Shown here one piece after another: positions 12,087-23,857 of a stretch of 64,000 nt of DNA. The notes beneath the pieces are model-generated. The model saw only the letters and a program-made list of their open reading frames with translations, did not search any database and was not told where the DNA came from. Numbering within the stretch: position 1 is the stretch's first letter; the number at the start of each line of letters is the position of its first letter. The position numbers were made by a program, and so were the translations under genes. Source of the DNA: Aphanomyces cochlioides (lineage: Eukaryota; Oomycota; Saprolegniomycetes; Saprolegniales; Verrucalvaceae); the NCBI GenBank assembly GCA_019828595.1, contig JAHQRK010000014.1, forward strand, positions 1,488,001 to 1,552,000, read 5' to 3'.

Positions 12087-12395
12087 ATTTTGTATTTTGG
12101 TCAAAATAATACAAACCACATATTATAATATCACGATAATTAAAATTTCGGACTGTCTGGATTCCCACGGAAATAAAATAATCATTGGGAATTTGTGTGG
12201 AGTATACGATATTGGGGAAAATATTCTACTTTGAGTAGAATATTATTTATTGCATATTTGGCCTGTTTTGAAATAAATTATTACAAAAAAATTAATGCAA
12301 TATTTGGCATCCCAGACAGTGCATTAAGCGATAATCAAGATTATGCAATAATTGATCAAAATATTGCGAATTAACTCAATAATAGGTGGCATCCA
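12087..12395. repeat. MITE-like repeat, copy 1
   Basis: AT-rich non-coding repeat, 309 bp, matching 15477-15785 with few differences (offset 3390). It contains internal inverted motifs (actgtctgg near 12150 and ccagacagt near 12312) and ends in GGCATCC followed by AAACGGGCCC. Confidence 0.8.
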
Positions 12396-12605
12396 AACGG
12401 GCCCTAAAAATAAATATCTGATGTACTACTGTATCGAGTTTTTCCGGCGTTATCTGTACGCCCAGCAAGCACCATTGACCATCATTCATCGAGCCCATCG
12501 GGTCAAACTGACCTGTGCTCAAGCGTCGGAGACGGGAAGGAAAAGCTCACAGCTGACATCATGCCGAAGAAAACAATCGTGTCTTCTTGCTCTATTGACT
12601 GCCAG

Positions 12606-13042
12606 TGAAAAATTAAAAAATTTCAAAAGTGGGGAAATTTGAATTAGCGTTTACATACTAGTATTATCCAATCATATCACAATGAAATCCCGTCAATCAA
12701 ATATCTTGAATTCTGGGTTTACCCTGTGATTGGTTGCTAAATGGCCCAAAATAGTGACATTTGATTGGTCACTTGTAATGATGTCGATTACATCGCGCCA
12801 TGTCCGTTCGAATTCAAACTGAAGCAATAGAGATCGATGTAGCTCACTTAACCTTTAATCATGCTGTGCGAATTTGAACTACAGAGATCTGGGAAAATAT
12901 AAGACCAGCAACTAACCCTACCCTACAATAGAACCTTCATAATTGATATTATAAATTATAACAGGAAATATAATTGGCAGGATGCCAGCCATCATTTCAT
13001 GGCCATAAGTGACAAACGTGATGTCAGACAAGCACCAAGGAA
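12606..13042. other. Intergenic, AT-rich, no gene recognised
   Basis: No open frame of note. It lies between the inverted-arm element and a Tigger-like transposase remnant. Confidence 0.5.
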
Positions 13043-13255
13043 AATCGCACATCTGTGTTGCAACCCTTGGATGTAGGTATCATGGGCCCATTCAAAAGTA
13101 TTTTGCGGAGAATGTGGCTTGCTGAGACAACCACTCAACGTACGGCCAAAGAAAAGAGGATGGCAACAATAAAAAGAGCGATTGCAGCCTGGAATGTTAT
13201 CACTCCTGAAACAATTAGGTCTAGTTTTAGAAAAGCGTTGCCTAAGGCTAACTAA
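13043..13255 (+). pseudogene. Tigger/pogo-like (DDE_1) transposase, C-terminal remnant
   Basis: The frame reads SVLQPLDVGIMGPFKSILRR, the motif surrounding the third catalytic Asp of DDE_1 transposases, then about 45 more residues with TAKEKRMATIKRAIAAWNVI. It is a paralogue of the end of the larger element at 13607-15026. Nothing upstream is preserved. The following 13256-13606 holds no gene. Confidence 0.75.
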
Positions 13256-13606
13256 TTCATTACAGTGTTGGTTCATCGTGTTGGGATTGTTCGACAACAC
13301 ATCCTCGAAATGGATAAAGTAAATATTAAATTATAGAGGTTTTCACTTTATCTATGACTGCTATGACTTTTCATTGAATGCATGGCACTTTGCAATATTG
13401 TAGGCATTCTAGTTACTTTCACAGTGCATAAACTTTAATCATAGCTTTAAATACAAAGTTCTTGTTCTTGGGACGACACCAATATACAATTTAATAGGAT
13501 AAAAATTTTCACAGGTCGATGACTTCAACTCGAGTTTGAAACTGACCAATCACCGAAGAGCCGCCGCTGGTCTTATATTTCCCAGATCGCTGTATGCCCT
13601 TCACCT

Positions 13607-15026
13607 GTGCAAGAACGTTCATGTTTAATGTGTGGTGCTGTCTCGCACCACTTATGCTCAAATGAATACTTCAATTCATTGCGAATTGAGCCGTCCCATG
13701 ACGCCGCCTGTTGTTCTGTTGCCTGTGCTACCCAATATATTACTGAAGAGACCATCAATGACGAGAATCAGAAGATACTAGTCACCACTACTAGCCGACG
13801 ACTCCCATTACTGGCCTCCCGAATTACTCGTCACTACTTCCTTCGAGATCGAATTCGCTTGATCGAGCTGTTTGACACCATGTTACAATCAAACATCAAA
13901 CGATTTTGCTTGGAGCAACGAGTACCACGAGGAACATTCATGGGATGGCTCAAGAAGAAATCAATTTACTTGCAAACACGACTCTCAGGGAAGAGAAGAA
14001 CACTTGGTGGGCAAGGACAGCAGGAGATGGTGCCATTTGGTAGTGAACTGTTGACCTTCATGAAGGATGTGCGACGGGAAGAGCATATCCTGACGTCCGC
14101 ACATATGGTGACATGGATCAAAACGCATCACCCCACATGGCTCGATGCATATTTGGCAAACAAAATGTCTGACTAACATGGTTACAACGCATTGCTTCAT
14201 CTTTGCCAGCGTTTTGCTCATCGTCATGGATTTTCCCAACGTGTTTCCTGTGTTTCTCGGATGCGACAGCAAGAGCTCGAAGCTATTCAAGCAAGTTTTG
14301 CTCAACAGTTCTGGGAAAAATATGCTGACTACCATCCATCTGAGATCCTGAATGTGGACGAAACTGGTGTCTATTATGATATGCCGCCACGTCGCATATG
14401 GGCTGAAGTTGGAAGATCATCAAAGGTGGACACGTCCGAGAAGCATTCCGACCGATTGACTGCTGTCTTGACCATTAGAGCTGATGGTATGCATGCATTG
14501 AATTCTCTCTGACTTTTTTCTAGGGAAGAAGCTGCCGATTCTTTTTATTGTAAATGGCAAGCCTGGAGGAAGAATTGAAATTGACGAAGTTCCATCATAT
14601 CCTCCTGGCCATGTGTATGCTGTTCAAGAGGAAGCTTGGATGGATCATCGTGTGTGGCAAATCTACTTACAAGAACTATTGAAACAAGAACTGGTTCCTG
14701 AATCTCCATTCGTGATTCTCGTTGACAACTTATCGTCTCATGTTAGTCAAGCCTCTGTTGAGACATTTTGCTTCGATTTGTGTGCTAGCTCAGAGTGATT
14801 GCCCCCAAACTCGACCAGTGTTTGCCAGCCTCTTGATGTTGGAGTGATGGGGCCGTTGAAGGCAAACCTGCGATCGCTGTGGTTGAGAGAAAAGCCTGTC
14901 ACCGCAGCCAGCGAAAAGCGCATGATGATGATCAAAAGAACGATCAAGGCCTGGAATTCTTTGACAGAGGAAGTTGTTCTGAAGTCGTTTGATAAGGCTG
15001 TGTCTTGTGTGATTGAACTCTTGTAG
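13607..15026 (+). pseudogene. Tigger/pogo-like transposase (DDE_1) with two in-frame stops
   Basis: One reading frame runs 13607-14486, then a 37-nt intron (14487-14523, GTATGC..TTCTAG), then 14524-15026. Order of parts: a Cys/His-rich start (CLMCGAVSHHLC, then CCSVACATQY); a CENP-B-like helix-turn-helix region (about 13880-14150); catalytic motifs LNVDETGVYYDMPP, ILVDNLSSH and SVCQPLDVGVMGPLK with the three expected aspartates. It is interrupted by TAA at 14174-14176 and TGA at 14796-14798, both in frame, so it is inactive but recent. No methionine starts the frame at 13607; the true start may be in a further exon. No TIRs could be fixed by eye. Confidence 0.8.
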
Positions 15027-15125
15027 AGTTGATAAAAATACTACTACTGCATTTTCGATAGTTAAAGACGAATAATCACGTCGATTAATTGTGGGGATAT
15101 TGGTCAAATCCTTACGCGCCCTCAT

Positions 15126-15312
15126 TGTCCGCAGAATGTGAGGAGTCTTTGATGTCCGCAGAAAGTGAAGAGTCTTCGATGTCCGCGGAAAGTGAAGACT
15201 CCTCGATGTCGGCAGAAAGTGAAGACTCCTCGATGTCCGCGAAAAGTGAAGACTCCTCGATGTCCGCGGAAAGTGAAGACTCCTCGATGTCTGCAGAAAT
15301 TGAGGAGTTGAA
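15126..15312 (+). repeat. 27-bp minisatellite, about 7 units, encoding an acidic peptide
   Basis: Unit consensus tgtccgcgraaagtgaagac plus tcctcga, repeated about seven times with few substitutions. Read in the frame open from 15089 each unit gives nine residues, SAESEDSSM. Because 27 is a multiple of 3 the frame survives copy-number change. It lies about 100 bp after the Tigger-like transposase, in another frame. Confidence 0.9.
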
Positions 15313-15417
15313 GTTTACAATCGTTTAGTTACAAAACTTTTGTCCCACGTGCAAAATTGAGTTTTTCCCTCCAATCAAAAGAGTCTTTATTCATCACTCT
15401 TATTGGTTAATTATTGT

Positions 15418-15785
15418 TTAGGGCCCGGCCCGTCTGGATGCCAAATAAAAAATATTGTGAAAATTCGTTATGTGATATTTTGTATTTTGGTCAAAATAAT
15501 ACAAACCGCGTATTATAATATCACGATAATTAAAATTTCGGACTGTCTGGATTCCCACGGAAATAAAATAATCATTGGGAATTTGTGTGGAGTATACGAT
15601 ATTGGGGAAAATATTCTACTTTGAGTAGAATATTATTTATTGCATATTTGGCCTGTTTTGAAATAAATTATTGCAAAAAAGTTAATGCAATATTTGGCAT
15701 CTCAGACAGTGCATTAAGCGATAATCAAGATTATGCAATAATTGATCAAAATATTGCGAATTATCTCAATAATAGGTGGCATCCA
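15418..15785. mobile_element. MITE-like element, copy 2
   Basis: About 368 bp, non-coding. The left end has GGGCCCGGCCCGTCTGGATGCCA and the right end GGTGGCATCCA, inverted relative to each other. The body from 15477 matches 12087-12395. It sits exactly at the edge of family copy A2, whose sequence resumes at about 15806. Confidence 0.7.
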
Positions 15786-15805
15786 GAATCAAGTCCTGCT
15801 GACAA

Positions 15806-18350
15806 GGTCCGTCCGACCGTCTTCCCTTGACAAGATAAGATTCCAACACCATGGTGGCATGAGTGTCAGCATCGAAACAAAGTCAAGTGAGACGCCTGGG
15901 ACAAGGTTTACACAGCCAGCGCTTCATGCAATGCCAAGAACGCCAAGAAGGTCATCAAACGCACAGAGTCTTCATGCATGCATGAGCTCTGTGGCGACTT
16001 TGATGGAGGTACACTTGGTGAGCGCAAGTTGTCCTTCCTCTAACTAAACATAAGCGGCTCGATGGATGCAAGTTGGATACCAATATTCGTACATGTACTT
16101 TCCTGTTCACGACAATCGGACTCATGACACGGCGTTCGTCTCACTCCATGCCTTCAAGGAGAGCCAGGATGTTCCTCGAAAGGCATTGGCATCCATTCGG
16201 CCTTCCTGAAGACATGACGATGTGGGGATGGAGAATAGAATTGTAAATTAAAGACAACATGACCACAGTACATCGTGGCTGGCTTGCTCCGAATGCTCGC
16301 GCAGTTGAAGCAAGGCATTGCTCCAGTTGTCGTCACTCTTGCACGACCACTCGGCCACTTCTTCAGCCCAACGCTGCAAGAGTTCACCGTCCTCCATGGA
16401 GAAGATGACGAACCAATTCCATCGGACTCTTCGCTTTAATTCTCGTCTCGTCAAGAGAGCTTCCTTGGTGGCTTCAAGGGATTGAATGGCAGCTCTGGCT
16501 TGCTTTTGCTTGAGTTTGACTTGCTCGGCATGTGCCATGCGCTTCCATGTCTTCTTTGGCGACAATTTGGGACGCTGGCGGTTCTTGCAGTGACAACAAC
16601 GTGGGTTCGAGCTGATATCATGCATGCGTCTGTCCGCGGCGGCGACTTTTAAATAATGACAACACAATGCCGAGCTGCGAGAATTGCTTACACCATGTCT
16701 ACAGAAGCGGCATCTCTTGTTCGTGGATATTAAAACTCTTCACGGTACGACGGAGGCGCACAAGAGTATCAACTCTGCTGGCGATTGAAGGTCAAGTTGA
16801 GTCGAAAAGGCCCACGGTGCTGCAACAAGGACGTATCTCGGACCACTGTCGACCTCCACGTCGCGGTGAAACTCTCGATGAACTCTCCCAAAGCAGCGTC
16901 TTCTGGTCGAGGATCTCTCATGGGAATCCAAGAAGACATTGTTAGAGATACTTAAGCCTGTCGAGCGTCCCACCATGACTGTACAGCGAGTGTCTGAACT
17001 TGCTAACAAGCAGCGCAACGAGGGTCCAATGTCATCATCTTGCTCTCCCGTGATCTCCTCCGCCAAAGCCATGGATGAACTCTTATCCACCGATCTATCG
17101 CATGAGCATACACACCTACGCTGTACGCGCTCTTCTTGGTCCTGCCATGCCTTCTTGACAACGCAGGAAGTTCAACAAGAGGAGGCTGATCATGTTCCTC
17201 GTCGAGCAGGATGTCCAACCCTCTCAACTTGACATTCAGATACACGTAACAAAGAGCTGGCTGGAATCAACCCGCGATCCGATTCGGAAGATTTCCTAAA
17301 TGAAAGGAAGGTGCAGTTCCGGCGCGATATCGCTGGATATCTTTGGACTCATCGCGCGTGGCATGACGATACATCCATCGACAAGCCGAGATGACACCTC
17401 CAAAGACAAGCTCGACAGTCCCGAATGTCCACCGTTGTACTGCAATGCCAAGTGGAGCAAGACAGGCAGCACATTGCATAGTCGAAAGCCTGGCAGTGAT
17501 TGCGAAGTTCCCACGTCGTCGAAGCGAACGATTCTCCAGTGACGGCGAATGCGTGGCCACAGGTTTCTCGAAGGAAGGCAAGTCACACAAGTCTTTCCAG
17601 TGGGTGCATTGACTTGAATCGCCATGTCAACAAGTGGGACCCACCTTCTTCAGGTCACGCGTTCTTTGCAGCCGACCAGCTTGGCCGAACAACATGGATC
17701 GACTAGTGCAGGCCGCGGCACGTCTTGCGCTATCTGACGTCTGCACTGCTTTTTTTGTTGCGAGTCTCTCTGGACAGTGAGCCATTTAGACTTTGTCCCG
17801 TGGCTCTTTCTCTGCAAGAAGACTATTCGGAAATCCCGTGGCTCTTTCTCTGCAAGAAGGCTATTCATCGAGATAGAGAGCTGCGACCAAGACGGGGTCG
17901 CTCTACCTGACGATGTTCATGCTGTCCCTGCCCACCCATCTTGCTTCTCTGCCAAGTTCATTGAAGATTCCTTGACTGAAATACCGATATCCTAAGTACA
18001 TTGTAAAGACAAGCCCCATTAGGGTATGGGATGATTGGCATCGGATTGTGATGGGAGAGACTAACGTGACACTGCCCTCGATGCGGATGGGTCATGCTGT
18101 CTGGACAAGGACCTCTTGCTCAAATTGAGCACCACGACCTCTGTCGAGAATGCCAAGTCACTGCCATGCTCCTGAAGAGCATTCTCACGGATCGAAAGAT
18201 TCCTCTGCACCGCGCGATCGAGGAAAGCCGGACGGCCGATTTGTTCTCTCCAAAAGTTGTCCGCGTCGTGGCGAGATCTCCCAGTGGATACGTTTTGCCA
18301 TCTCTTCCCCAAAGATACGAGATGAGCATGCAACTCCCACGTTAATCGTT
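15806..18350 (-). pseudogene. Decayed coiled-coil gene family, copy A2
   Basis: Minus strand. The coiled-coil frame 16667-16248 is about 96% identical in protein to copy A1 (RQRPKLSPKKTWKRMAHAEQ). Copy A2 keeps about 470 bp (16750-17220) missing from A1; there a minus-strand frame starts MALAEEITGEQDDD, similar to MALTSKGISSGDD in copy A3, probably the N-terminal region. The 5' side (18387-18061) reads RAVQRNLSIRENALQEHG, shared with A1. Many frame breaks remain, so it is called a pseudogene, although an intron-rich gene cannot be fully excluded. Confidence 0.5.
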
Positions 18351-18548
18351 GAAGGCGACGTCGGACCATGTACAGTGATAAATTCAACTTTTATTGTACT
18401 TGGAATTTGTATCCAGAGTGGTATTGTCTGATTGACTCAAAATTTCCGAACTTGGCTGAAATCGATCAAACTTTGAATCAATCACCCAATCGAACTAGCC
18501 AATCAGCGTCCAGAGTTTGTTTAAACACACACAAAACACACCAACACA

Positions 18549-18630
18549 CACACATTAATTCATGTACCCTCCGATTATACTTGAATTCACTATTGCCCGA
18601 TTGATCACACGAATTTCGTCGATTTTGATC
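18549..18630. repeat. Spacer repeat of the gene family, copy 1
   Basis: About 80 bp beginning cacacattaattcatgt and ending aatttcgtcgattttg, repeated with a few substitutions at 29895-29978. The two copies flank the 11-kb block that contains the 578-bp repeat and the gypsy element. Confidence 0.75.
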
Positions 18631-18637
18631 AAAACTG

Positions 18638-19215
18638 ACTTGTTATCGGAATTTGCTGAGAGGAATCTCGGCTTGTAAATTTTGACCAATTATTTTATTG
18701 AATACGTTTGATTGGACAAATGTAATCGACTTTGTGATTTTCAGAGTTGTCGCCAAGCCACCTCCGGCTGCAAATAGCAAAAGAGTTCGTAGCGCTCATG
18801 CAATACGCATGGCGTTTAATATCATTATGTAGCTAGACTTTCAAGTGATGACAACGACAGAGATGAACGTTTGCTTTGCCCAGATCATACATAATGCGTA
18901 GTAAAAGTTTAATGTCTCACTAATCTACAACTCCCTCTGAACATGACATTTGCAAGAATGATCATGCTGATTTCAAATCTCGTGTACAAGACACAGTTTG
19001 AGACAGTCGTGGCGCGATACTGTCAAAGCGTGCCTTGTTTTCACAGCAGAGCAATAGAAGTTTCATACATAGACATCATTTTATATCCTGTTATCATTTG
19101 AACAGACGATACAAATGAAATTCCAAACTATAGCTTCAAACTGGAGTTAGTGCTCACAGTATTTGCACTTTTCAGCTACAATGGGCCAACATGATGGAGG
19201 CTTTCTCGGCTTAGC
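18638..19215. repeat. 578-bp dispersed repeat, copy 2
   Basis: Near-identical to 10741-11318. Here the sequence continues past the breakpoint at 19215 into the rest of the minus-strand reading frame, so this is the more complete locus. Confidence 0.85.
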
Positions 19216-19369
19216 GAGGTGGAATTTCGATATAAAATCCACAAAATTGCAGCTAGTCAATGTATAGGCTACCTTGTGTTGTAGATACGTCTTACTAGTG
19301 AACATGGTGAATGCTTCATTGTCTCCAATGCCTACTCCGTATGCATAGTAGAGCATGCGATCCTATAAA
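19147..19369 (-). pseudogene. C-terminal exon(s) of an unrecognised protein
   Basis: Minus-strand frame of about 70 residues ending in CWPIVAEKCKYCEH and a stop at 19147; upstream it reads DRMLYYAYGVGIGDNEAFTM. A possible 3' splice site (TTTATAG) precedes the exon at about 19369. Cysteine-rich end (C, CKYC). I do not recognise the family; because its end is duplicated with a transposon at 11318, it may belong to a mobile element. The stretch 19370-19649 has no gene. Confidence 0.35.
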
Positions 19370-19649
19370 TGATATCGTTATGATTTGTTTTTGGCATGAT
19401 TGGGTACATTTTTTGAATTTTTAGTTACTCTATTGGCCCACCCTATTGCTGAGGCCATCCTCAGCAAATTCGACAAGATATCTCCAATAGTGAGGCAATA
19501 CAAAATATCATATATTTCGGATCCAATTAATGGCCGATGCACGAAAATACTGAGAGTTCTCTCAGCGATTCACATTTCTCATACTTAAAATTAGTATTTC
19601 TCTCGGCGAATTACGATTAATGTAAATTTGGACGAAAAGGACAATAATG

Positions 19650-20392
19650 TGTGATGCCGGAAAAGTCAAGCCAACAATGACTACAAGGCGCCCTTGCTAG
19701 CCAAGGGCCAGCGCATGGAAGAACCGTATGTCTTGGATTCCATATCCTTGGCGAGATTCTGCGGTTGAGTCAAGCAAACCAGCCGTCCCCATGAACCCAC
19801 CCCCCATACATGGATACCACATGGAGTCAGACTCCACCAGATGGTCACCGAATAGATTCCCCAGATTTCGCGATGAAGCTGCTCCACCAAGCAATTTGGG
19901 CAAACAGCATGTTGCTCCCGACTCAACCAGACATTTGAATAGTGTGAGCCGCACAGACCAACCAAAACAAGAACTCAGGATAGATTAACTTTGAATTCAC
20001 TCTTCTTTTTGCCTCGCTTACCAATCCTGTGAGTTTGCGGCGTGGCCAGAAGCGTACCCAAGTCCAAGACAGCTTAGTGAGTTCCGCCGGCTGCCTCGTG
20101 AGAAGCCGACACCGATTGTTATCTCTCCCCATTGCCCTGCATCAACGTCAGCCGCAGCTAGACGTAGTACTTGGGCCACAGTACAACCTCCTCCGAAGTC
20201 TCACGCATACGCGAGTGTCCCTACGTGCCTCCAAGGAAGAATCCGACTCCAACTTTCTGCCCAACCTTGCCCTCCATCAACCTTGCTTGCTGCTCCGGGT
20301 GTCTGCGTTGATCTTGGTCCCACCTAAGATCCAGTCTATCGACAACCCCTTCTAATTTTCTTGCGGCTACGACCTACATTCCCGTTCCCACA
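19650..20392 (+). repeat. 5' LTR of gypsy element 1
   Basis: Starts TGTGATGCCGGAAAAGTC. Identity with the 3' LTR runs to 20363; placing the end at 20392 gives a TG..CA repeat (ending TTCCCACA) directly before the primer site. On this reading the 3' LTR lacks its last 29 bases. Confidence 0.8.
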
Positions 20393-20394
20393 AG

Positions 20395-20413
20395 TGGTGC
20401 CACGAACCGGGAC
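20395..20413 (+). other. Candidate primer-binding site
   Basis: TGGTGCCACGAACCGGGAC starts two bases after the proposed LTR end and begins with TGG, as expected for pairing with a tRNA 3' CCA end. The tRNA is not identified. Confidence 0.5.
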
Positions 20414-20422
20414 CGAGGATCA

Positions 20423-21801
20423 ATGAGTAGCTCACCCCTTGCGACCAGCATGGTTGATTCTGCTATCACAAACCACAACTTATCTACGGCTGAAGTCCCC
20501 TTAGCCGAGCTGAACCCTCACGCCAGTGTGAGCTCCGACGAAAACCCACGCGCTCTGTTGAGGGAAGAGCCCGTGTCCACGCACCCCTGGGTGCAAAATA
20601 TCCCCTCGACCGTGATGGACCCTCCCTCGCGTCCAACACCACGCGCCGAAACTTTGGCAGCCTTGCTGCATCCGAGCACGAAGATCATCAGCAACCTGAC
20701 GACGTCGTAACACGCGCCGATATGCTGGCGCTCTTCCGTGCTCAGAGCGAGAATTTGATTGCGCTCATTCATCGCTCACGAAAACACTCCCTGGAAGACG
20801 AATTCGATCACCCAGATGACCCCGACGATGAACCTCCTCCGATTGGAAGACGAATCGAAGGAAACCGAGTCCAAATCCTGCCCGTGGAGTCCTTGCCAAC
20901 GTTTAAAGGCGATTCAGAAAGAAGAGACGCCGCCGGAGCCTGGCTCCAGAGATTTGAAGAGACGGCTGTCTCCTGTGGTTGGACGGATGAGGAAACGAAA
21001 CGGCGATTCCGCATGCATGTGGCCCGGCCTGTGCAAGACTGGTTCGCACAACTTGATTCCCGCTACAAGGTCAAATGGCACGCTATCCGATCACGTTTTG
21101 TCAAAGAATTCGTACAGAGTCCGATCCCAAATGAAGAGATCTACTACACCATGAAACAACGACCCGGTGAGTCCAACAAGGCTTACCTGTTCCGCTTCAA
21201 TGCCGCTGCACGAAAAATCAATTTGGACTACGTGGGTAATCGAAGGAACCTCCGACTCCATATCAAGCGATACGCCCGAGCACTAATGGATAAGACATTT
21301 GGCGCAACATTACTGCCCATCGGATTCCAATCCATGATGGAACTTGAAGAGCATCTCGACACTCAGCGCGATAATGAAGCCATGAAGGCGTTTGAACATG
21401 GAATCAAAGAGTCCTCCTCTCCACCGATCCCCAGAACCAAAGGCAAGGTTGCCTACATGGAATCGGACTCCTCAATGGATCTAACTGAAGCCTTGCGAGC
21501 GGAGATTTACGCTCTTGGACGAGGCCCACTCAAACGAGAACTATGCCAAGAGTGCGGCGAAGAACACTACAAGCCGGATGGGAAGTGTTGAGCCAACACG
21601 ATGTGCTCCTTATGCCAACGCAAAGGTCACCCTGACTCCAATTGCTTCAAGGCATGCGCTATGTGCAAGACTCCAAGTTATGTTCCTCATCTGAAGACCG
21701 ACTTCTGCCCGCGCCAGGCCCAGATGACGAAACTCAAAGACCACCTGGAGAGTTTGGGCATCGATGACGTGAGCGATCTCCTGGATTGTTTAAAAGTCTA
21801 A
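20423..21801 (+). pseudogene. gag: Gag polyprotein of gypsy element 1
   Basis: The N-terminal frame 20423-20710 (MSSSPLATSMVDS) must shift to the frame that continues at about 20690-21591. The latter holds a retrotrans_gag capsid domain (GAWLQRFEETAVSCGW to RFNAAARKINLDYV). A TGA at 21589-21591 then interrupts it, after which the same frame gives the CCHC zinc knuckle CSLCQRKGHPDSNC (C-x2-C-x4-H-x4-C) and ends at 21801. Gag would form the virus-like particle and bind RNA. With two lesions it would need frameshift and readthrough to be made whole. Confidence 0.8.
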
Positions 21802-21928
21802 GTCTGGGGGCCCTGCAAAGCCCCAGTTGCGCCGGACATCGACTGCAATTACCCACCACTGAACAAAAACGAAAAAAGAAGATAACCAAGAAAAAACCAA
21901 GAATCAACATGCATTCAAGCCCGTCATA

Positions 21929-23857
21929 GTGCCCCAGACAAGGAACCAAGCCATGGCTCTGGACGAATATGAGGAACGATTGCGAGCCAGTGTCCGACTC
22001 CTAGCTTCCAAGCTAGCATCGGCCGCTACTCCGCCCGTCATCTCAGAAGAATCCAATGCCAACAGCTTGGTCACTCCTACACCTGTAATCTGGAATATAT
22101 CAAGTCCATCCCCTACGATTGCTCCACAAGTATTCTTCGCCAACGAGGATAGCGCAACTATGCCTCAGCAACTCAGTCTACTCGCGGGAGAACGACTTGG
22201 ATTCTGGCGAACCAGCGAAGTGGATCATGAAGCTCACTGTCAAGCTTTCTTGGACGCCAAAATACTGAACGAACCTGCTGTGGTCCTTGCCGACACTGGT
22301 GCCAACATGAGCGTACTACACACCCGATTTGCGGAAAGGCTAGGTCTGCGAGTAGACGCCTCCGCCAAAACTGGAATCGATGGGTTTGGAAATGGATCGG
22401 CCACCACCGCTGGCACTGTCCCGATCAAGCTGACCATTGGGGACGGACTGACATATCTCTTCACGATTGCAGTCTGCGATTTTGGACCAGTCGGATTCCA
22501 CGCCATCCTTGGCATGGACTTCTTGGAGAAGGCAGGCATGATCATTGACACTGTGAAGCGAGAGTTCCAACTCCCGGATGACAATTGGATCCCACTAGTG
22601 CTGCAGCCCATCAAGTACCGACGAGGGAGAGTCGACACTGTCAAGACTCCACGGCAGATACAACTTCAGCCTGGAGACAGCATCTGCATCAAACTACCAT
22701 CTCCAAGACCAGGATTAACCAACGCACCAGAATTTTGGGTTCAGCGAGGAGCCCGATGGGTTACCACGGCCATTGTCGACGACTCAGGCACTCCTAGGTT
22801 ATATCGAGTCACCAATGTGGGAAATTCGCTACTTGTGTTACCACCCCACTCAGTTGTTGGAGCTATCTCCGCTCCAGGTGACCGACCCAATGACCACACC
22901 ATGGTGCGCACAAACAGTCTGCGATATAAGGAATGGAAGGCCGCAGCCTACGAAGGAAGTTATTCAACACGGTACCAACGAATGCGAGACCAAGTCATGG
23001 CGGGTGACTGTCCTGAAATGCTTTACACGGACAGACCACCAAGAGCTCCCCCAGAAGCACTCCTAACCCAGTCAGGAATTAGAAGACTGACCCAAAGAGA
23101 GGCTGACGCCAAACCTGGAGACATCGACGCAAGAAAAGACTTGGTTGGAGAAGACGGAAATGAAGCAATACTGGTGGACGACTCCACCAGGCAGGAGTCC
23201 AACTTCTCATACTTCACCACAGAACATCGCCATGGGCTCCCTCCTCCAAGTATCTTTACCTTGCAGGCGTCTCCTCCTGATCTTGATCAAAAGACACTAC
23301 CTTCGGAAGTGGTCATCAGAGAAGGGGTCGATCTGACATCAGAAGAGATGGAGAGTCAGCTAGCTCTCATTCCAGAGATTCCCCCTCAAGTGCCTTTCGA
23401 TATGGACCAACTGGACTACGGGGAAGTCGGACAATCCGAAGAAGAACGACAGCAGATGCGCGAAGTGCTCGACAAATACAAGGCATACTTCATCCGGTCT
23501 GGGAACGGCCTCCCACCTCCAGCGCGAGGAACTGTTTGCGACATTGACGTGGGATCAGCTAAACCCATCGCCCACCGGCCGAGACGAATCCGCCCTGAAC
23601 ACCTCCAAAAGCTGTTTGAATTACTCCGAGGACTCCTCAGCTATGGACTCATCACCTTCTCCAACTCTCAGTTGGCGTCCCCAATTGTAATCGTACTCAA
23701 GAAGGGTGGATCTGATATCCGACTCTGCATCGACTACCGTGGAATCAACGACCTCCAGGAACTGATGAGGTCCCCAATGCCTACCTTGGGCGTCATGCTA
23801 TCAGGCTTCCATGCGGTGCAGTGGCTCCTATCTCTCGACAATTACTGCACTCTTTAA
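21929..23857 (+). pseudogene. pol: Pol part 1: aspartic protease and start of reverse transcriptase
   Basis: 642-codon frame. The protease motif VLADTGANMSVL (Asp at residue 122) and the flap/second motif AILGMDFLEKAG are retropepsin-like. Residues of about 520-635 are the RT fingers (SPIVIVLKKGGSDIRLCIDY, RGINDL). The frame ends at SLDNYCTL just before the palm, so the YxDD box, thumb and RNase H are absent; pieces of pre-integrase sequence resume at about 24030. The missing part of a normal gypsy pol would be roughly 1.2 kb (inferred from usual domain sizes). Confidence 0.85.

Larger units (their letters stand above)
10424..12605. mobile_element. Composite element bounded by about 215-bp inverted arms, containing a Tc1/mariner-like relic
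   Basis: Left arm 10424-10650 and right arm 12391-12605 are inverted copies sharing, read inwards, ctggcagtc.atagagc, cttcccgtctccgacgcttg, tggtgcttgctgggcgtaca, gataacgccggaaaaact and atcagatatttattt, ending in TTTAGGGCCCGTYTGGAT. The inner GGGCCCGTYTGGAT ends, flanked by TA, could be TIRs of an inner element (about 10635-12405). The outer part of the arms also resembles 6149-6240, so part of the symmetry may come from duplicated host DNA. Inside lie a 578-bp repeat, a truncated transposase and a MITE-like repeat. Confidence 0.55.

Noticed and set aside
19681..20355. Open frames inside the LTRs of gypsy element 1
   Set aside because: Duplicated only because LTRs are duplicated; overlapping frames on both strands, no protein features.
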